A stretch of DNA of 19,498 bases. Origin: Ettlia oleoabundans (lineage: Eukaryota; Chlorophyta; Chlorophyceae; Chlamydomonadales). The notes under the pieces were generated by a model that was given only the letters and a program-made list of their open reading frames with translations, did no database searches and was not told where the DNA came from. Where the stretch lies: positions 1-19,498 of the forward strand of contig JAAMXP010001423.1 of the NCBI GenBank assembly GCA_019693395.1, read 5' to 3'. This document shows, piece by piece, positions 15,140-19,498 of this stretch (its first letter is position 1; each line of letters opens with the position of its first letter). A program made the position numbers and the translations under genes.

Positions 15140-17530
15140 TCAGAGCAGCGGGATGTCGCCTTCAAGGAAGCGCTGCCTGAAGTCTGAGCCCTGAGCAAGC
15201 ACAAAGAAAGCGGGAACGCCTGGTATCACATGATCCTCACGAGCCAGCGCATCTCGCAGCGTCCATTTCTCGCTTACCCGAATCCAACCGGCTGCATTGG
15301 GGCCGTACCGCGACGGACCCTCCTCCGCAACCTCAGGCCAACCGCCAAAGTACACCTGCAGCGGCACAGTAGGCATAAAGTCTGGCACGAAACGTCGAGC
15401 AACACGCTTGAATAAACAACGCGGTGCAGGTGAAGCAGGGGCATGAGTTGATGGGACCCAACCCCTGGCCGCATGGGACCCCAACCACTGACATGAACCC
15501 ATGCCCTGCAGCCCTGCACCCCACTCCCCACCTCTGCCAGCTGATCCTTGCCCAGCGGCGTGGCCGCATGTGAGAGGTAATAGATCTCTATGTTGTGCCG
15601 CTTATACTGCCCAGCAGCATCCCACTCCAGGGGCGGCGCCTCGGGCCCAAACATGAGGTCCAAATGGTCCCTACAAACACCACACCGTAGCCATCAAGCT
15701 GACAAGGAATGGGCAACATTCGTGCGTGCAACAAATCAACACTACAGTCCCATATGCAAGCAGGAAAGTCCGCTGAAAATGGGCGAGCAAAGGTGCATGC
15801 CCCAGCCCAGCAGGCCCGCCATTTCTCATACAGCCTGCTCCCACACACTCTTCCCCAGTATTCAACAGTTACATGTGCACACGTGCTTGTGGACCTATAC
15901 TTCACCTGAATGTATCTTGCTCACACACATCCTCCACCACGTCGTGCTGCATGGATGCTTCGGGGTAGAAGAACAGTACTGGCCAGTGCACCAGCCCATC
16001 TTCATCCACACTAGGTCGCCGATCGCCTGCACAGGCAGGGCAAAACACGGAAGGGCAAGTCCTCTGAATCGCAAAGAGCATAAACACGTACTGCGACATT
16101 GGGACTTAAATATTTTGGAAGACCTCTTTGCTGGAAGGCGCATAGCTGACAAGTCGTGCATGTCCTGGTTTGTGTGCGATTTGCAGCTTGAACCCTCCCG
16201 GTTTACGGGCTGTGCTGCCACGATGACAAGTGCGCAGCAAGTCCTGCCCACCTATGGTGAACTGCGGCCTGCCAACGCGCCAGCCCCGCGACAGCACTGC
16301 CTCCGCCAGCTGCCTAGCGGGGGCCCGGATGCGTGCCTGCCGCTGCTGCTCTGCGTCTTCTCGCTGCCCCTGCACATCTTTCTCCAGTGCCGCGCGTCGG
16401 CTGATTTCCTGCAGCTCCCGGTTGTCTGGGTCCAGCTGCAGCCCCTGCCTGCACAGCTCCATGCTGCGGTCGTACTTGCGCAAGCCCAGCGCTGCCTTGG
16501 CAGCACGATAAAAGGCCTGCAGGTGATACCCGCCACGGCAGGGAGGTAGCCAAGGAAGGGATGGTTGGATGGGTTGCCAACGCCTTCAACCAAGGGGTCA
16601 AGCCGGGCAATCAGGTGGGACACTTACATCAACAACACGTTTGGTATGTCGTGTGTCAGTTAATGGCGATGAGGGAGTGCCAAGATGCGGCCCCGCCCCC
16701 CCCTCCCCCGCACCTTGATGTTTCTGTCGTTGTGCCGCAGCGCCGCCAGCCCGTCCTGGTAGGCGTTGCGGAAGTTGCCCAGCAGCAAGTTGACGTGGGC
16801 GCGGTTGCTGCATAGGATGGAGTTGAGGGCGGCATCGCTGCACTGCACCTCCAGCCCCTTGCCATACTGCTCAATTGCCTGGCGCAGGTAGAACTTCTTC
16901 CTGTGCCGCAGCCCTGCCTTGAGCGCATCGTTGCCCTGGTTCTGTGTGAGTTGATGAGGTGAGGATGTGGGGATGACGAGTTTGTTAATATTAGAAATAA
17001 AGATCCAGAGAAGTCAGGGTGGACGAGCCTATTGACTGTGCGAGGTATAGGGGCCATGATCACATGGTGTTGGCAAAACAATGGGGGCGTAGCACCATCA
17101 ACAACTGAGTGCCCACAGTAGATGGCCGTGACATACATGCCTCAACTTGTCTGCAGTCTGAAGGGCAAGAATATGCTCACCTTAAAGCCCTCTGCCTGCT
17201 GTTCAGGGCTGGTGTCCTCCAAGATGGCGCTGAGGGCGGCAGCATCGGGGTGCTCCCCCATTTCTTCAGGCAACTCATCCCTGACACAGAGCCACAATGA
17301 ATCCAGCGATCGTTGAAGAATGACCAAGGGCTGCATACGAGCCCAAGAAGCAGGCCAACAGAACGGCGACTGTCGAGTGCAATGCCATGCATGTGAAGTA
17401 CTTGCACCATCACAGTTACTAACCAAAACAAGGCAGGCAGATCTTCGTTCCTAAGCCCAGGTGGCGGCTGTTTGAGGGGAAGCGCTTGCTGCTGCTGTTC
17501 TTCCTCCTCATCGCTGTCTGTGAAGGCCAT
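15140..17530 (-). CDS. TTC4: TTC4/Cns1 homologue, TPR co-chaperone of Hsp90/Hsp70
   Basis: Cytosolic/nuclear co-chaperone whose TPR domain holds the C-terminal EEVD tails of Hsp90 and Hsp70; the yeast orthologue Cns1 is essential. Minus-strand exons: 17530-17424, 17280-17181, 16941-16714, 16516-16252, 16026-15906, 15670-15532 and 15355-15140, all phase-consistent, 391 aa (human protein about 387). After an acidic N terminus (DSDEEEE) come three TPR units at about residues 66-180. The five carboxylate-clamp positions are present: Lys69, Asn73, Asn115, Lys145 and Arg149. A charged helix follows (about 185-215), then the C-terminal domain typical of Cns1/TTC4, with DEDGLVHWPVLFFYPE, DHLDLMFG and a final segment ending in GVPAFFVLAQGSDF. 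The gene is head-to-head with the ABC transporter gene. The start has an in-frame Met that aligns with the family, and I saw no better upstream choice. Confidence 0.93.
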
Positions 17531-17754
17531 CCTGCCCAACCCGAATTGCAACCTGCTACGTTGATGGCTGATAATGAATTGGTTTGCAAGGAGTTCAGAC
17601 GTTCCCGCTGCCAAATGCCATCTCAGCAGAACGCCGAAACAACATGGCAATGCGTCGGAAGAGGTTGCATGTGCATTTGCTCACTCATACTCATTGCTGT
17701 CAAGCACGCAACCTGTTAGGCGCTAGATAATTTTGGAAACAGCTCTTTGAAACC
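17531..17754. promoter_or_regulatory. Short divergent promoter between TTC4 and ABCD genes, 224 bp
   Basis: Only 224 bases separate the two start codons, so both 5' UTRs and promoters must fit here. The sequence is AT-richer than the genes, particularly 17722-17752 (contains ATAATTTTGGAAA). I see no canonical TATA box at a sensible distance from either start. A plus-strand GTTGATGGCTGATAATG patch near 17560 has no recognised meaning. Confidence 0.5.
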
Positions 17755-19334
17755 ATGGGCGGGGCGCCGCCGTTGGAGCTCCTCCTGCGGCTGAATCCCC
17801 GCCAGAAGAGGACCATTGCGGTGCGCCTAGAGTACCCATCTGCCGCTCCGACAGTGGGTGACTCTTCGTGTCGCAGCCAAACCATCGGCAGTTGCGACGG
17901 GTTCAATTTGCGTTTTTCCCGCTGGCAGTCGGTCCTCGATTGCCTTGATGCGCGGCAGGGCTGTTAGTGTGCTGCACCGCTGTGGAACGGCAGCAAGGCG
18001 TATTTGGCGGCGCTACCGCATGCACCGCAGCTTGCCAACCCAGCTGTTGTATACCATGCGCAGGTGCTGATTTTGGTGGGTGGCGCGGCATCCCTGCGCC
18101 AACTGCGGCGGGAGCTAAAAGCGGCTCGCAAGGAGCAACAGGTTTGACATTGCTGTCGTGGGCAAGCAGCCGTTCCGGCGGCTGTCACCTTGCAGTGCCT
18201 CTTATACTTCCCGCCCCAGCTGCTCCCCGCCTCCATCGATCCTGCAGAACATCTGCGCGGGCATCACAGCCGACAGCAAGCGTGCACCAGCACCCAAGGT
18301 CGCTGTGGATGTGGTGTTTGCACGCCGCCTCCTCCAAATTCTGCGCATGTCAGTGTCGGGTATATGTGTGGCCTTTGCAAAACCCCATGTGGCTGCACAC
18401 CCAGCGTCAACCTGCACCCTTTACCAAGAGTTCTGCTGGCTAGGTAGCTTTTGCGATGAAGCACATATTCCTCACCTGACGTGCCTTCTCTTCCGCTCCC
18501 TGCAGCTGCGTTCCCTCGCCCTTCTGCTTTGAGGCGGGATTGATCTATGGGCAGGGTCTGCTGCTGGTGCTGAGGTCCCTTCTAACCGAGTACATCAGCC
18601 AGCTGGAGGGCAGGTACAGGCCCGACAGGCTGTCACCGTCAGCTTGCCTGCTGGATAGGCCACCTATAAAGTATCCCCACCTGCCACCATTGATGCATGG
18701 CTGCATGGCATGATCACTGAAATAAACGGCGGCGCTGCTGTGTCCCTGCCTTGGTCTCAGGGGCGGGCGATGGATCATCCAGGGCAACACACAGCGCCTT
18801 ACCCGCGTTCTGGCCACCTTTGTTGGGGTAGGTGTGGGGCCACAAGCAGGGAGGAGAGCAGGCTGGCTGCTTGCAGAGTCAGGCCAGCCACAACGCCACA
18901 GTGATGCAGCGGTAGTCGTGGCACAGCCCTGGATTGTTCCCCCCTCCCCCCCACACCCCCATCCTTGGTTGTCTCCATCGCAGGTGTCTGTGCCTGCAGC
19001 AGTGGTGAACAGCGGGCTCAAGTACATGCAGAAGCGCATCAAGCTGGCCTTCCAGCGACGACTGGTGAGTGGGGGGGGGCCAGGGCACAGCGCATCACCA
19101 CACCATACCACGACTCTCACCATGCAAAGCCAGCTGACGTGTCACCGCATACTGCCCAAGGCCCCTTTGATGAGGCGCACTTGTTGCACTGATGTGGTCT
19201 TCAGTGCGATTGCTGTCCTGAACGCCTTGTTGCGCAACTCAGCCTGCTCCCCCTCAGTTTGACCCCGCAGACGCACGTCCTGCATGAGCACTACACCAAC
19301 CACCGCGCCTACTACGCAGCAAGCACACTGGGAG
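17755..19334 (+). CDS. Peroxisomal-type ABC transporter, subfamily D, 5' part
   Basis: ABCD proteins (plant CTS/PXA1, human ALDP) import fatty acyl compounds into peroxisomes. Exons: 17755-17820, 18064-18141, 18248-18354, 18506-18613, 18761-18827, 18984-19064 and 19271-19334, all in phase; the remainder lies beyond the window, and bases 19335-19498 are the next intron. The 190 visible residues include a short hydrophobic N-terminal segment (TIAVLILVGGAASL, residues 20-33) assembled across the first junction. A helix after FCFEAGLI follows, and then VVNSGLKYMQKRIKLAFQRRL and LHEHYTNHRAYYAASTLGG, which match the ABCD transmembrane domain (VNSxLKYL...LxFRxRLT...YY...NLDG). The nucleotide-binding domain is not in the window. 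The junctions of exons 2-4 rest mainly on phase and hydrophobicity and are less secure than the last two exons. Subfamily D is a confident call; orthology within it is not. Confidence 0.82.
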
Positions 19335-19498
19335 GTGCGCCTGTCGCTAAGGAGCTGCCTCACCAGCGGCCAACTCGGACGCTTCTGCTCCATGCTAGTA
19401 CCGCCGTCCATTGCTGTAACGGCCGGCTTCCTTCCTGTGCCCTCTGTCTGCACATCTGGACATTTATGCCATGTCGCACGGCATGGCAAGTTGGGGGG
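19335..19498 (+). other. Intronic sequence of the ABCD gene at right edge
   Basis: After the donor G/GTGCGC at 19335 no acceptor followed by an ABCD-like segment is seen before the window ends, so this is the start of intron 7. No other gene is supported here. Confidence 0.6.

Noticed and set aside
15590..16549. 319-aa plus-strand open frame
   Set aside because: It lies antisense to TTC4 exons 4-6, which show clear homology and correct splice phases; this frame shows no conserved features.
17821..18061. Coding continuation of ABCD exon 1 through 17967 and an extra exon at about 17967-18062
   Set aside because: Direct read-through hits a stop (TAG at 17965-17967), and the Arg-rich frame before 18062 cannot join the following hydrophobic segment without another frame change. 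Splicing 17820 to 18064 gives a coherent hydrophobic segment.

Overview
This window is nuclear DNA of a compact, intron-dense, GC-rich green alga; a trebouxiophyte (Chlorella-like) or similar chlorophyte is the best guess. The reasons are one-copy eukaryotic housekeeping genes packed a few hundred bases apart, about 40 short introns with strong GT/GC...CAG borders, (CAG)n and (CA)n low-complexity tracts, and TGTAA-type polyadenylation signals. The species cannot be named from the sequence alone. No bacterial genes, transposons, CRISPR arrays, tRNAs or rRNAs were seen. All gene models below were built by hand by matching reading frame and splice phase across every junction; no transcript data were used.

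Layout, left to right: (1) 1-521, no supportable gene, probably 3'-flanking sequence, with a possible splice donor from a gene off the left edge. (2) 522-3147, minus strand, a 6-exon gene for an unrecognised coiled-coil protein of about 530 aa. (3) 3148-3628, a shared divergent promoter region. (4) 3629-7757, plus strand, a 10-exon gene for the WD40 subunit of chromatin assembly factor 1 (CHAF1B/p60, plant FAS2), 773 aa. (5) 8000-10995, plus strand, a 9-exon gene for a PGM2-type phosphohexomutase/phosphopentomutase, 628 aa. (6) 11207-13905, plus strand, a 7-exon gene for an NSUN5/Rcm1-type rRNA cytosine-5 methyltransferase, 545 aa. (7) 14029-14647, minus strand, a tentative 2-exon gene for a small, very basic protein of about 163 aa. 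(8) 15140-17530, minus strand, a 7-exon gene for TTC4/Cns1, a TPR co-chaperone of Hsp90/Hsp70, 391 aa. (9) 17755 to the right edge, plus strand, the first seven exons of a subfamily-D (peroxisomal type) ABC transporter, truncated by the window end.

The genes do not form one pathway. They are unrelated core functions: histone deposition, sugar-phosphate metabolism, ribosome modification, chaperoning and peroxisomal import. Two pairs are head-to-head and may share promoters: coiled-coil gene/CHAF1B over 481 bp, and TTC4/ABCD over 224 bp.

The most striking observation is in the CHAF1B tail. It carries six spaced copies of an RRIxP-like motif resembling the ASF1-binding B-domain, a motif normally reported once or a few times in CAF-1 p60/HIRA proteins. 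The second is repeated use of GC-AG introns (three strongly supported, one tentative). The third is a (CA)30 microsatellite lying against the splice acceptor that completes the catalytic TC motif of the NSUN5 homologue.
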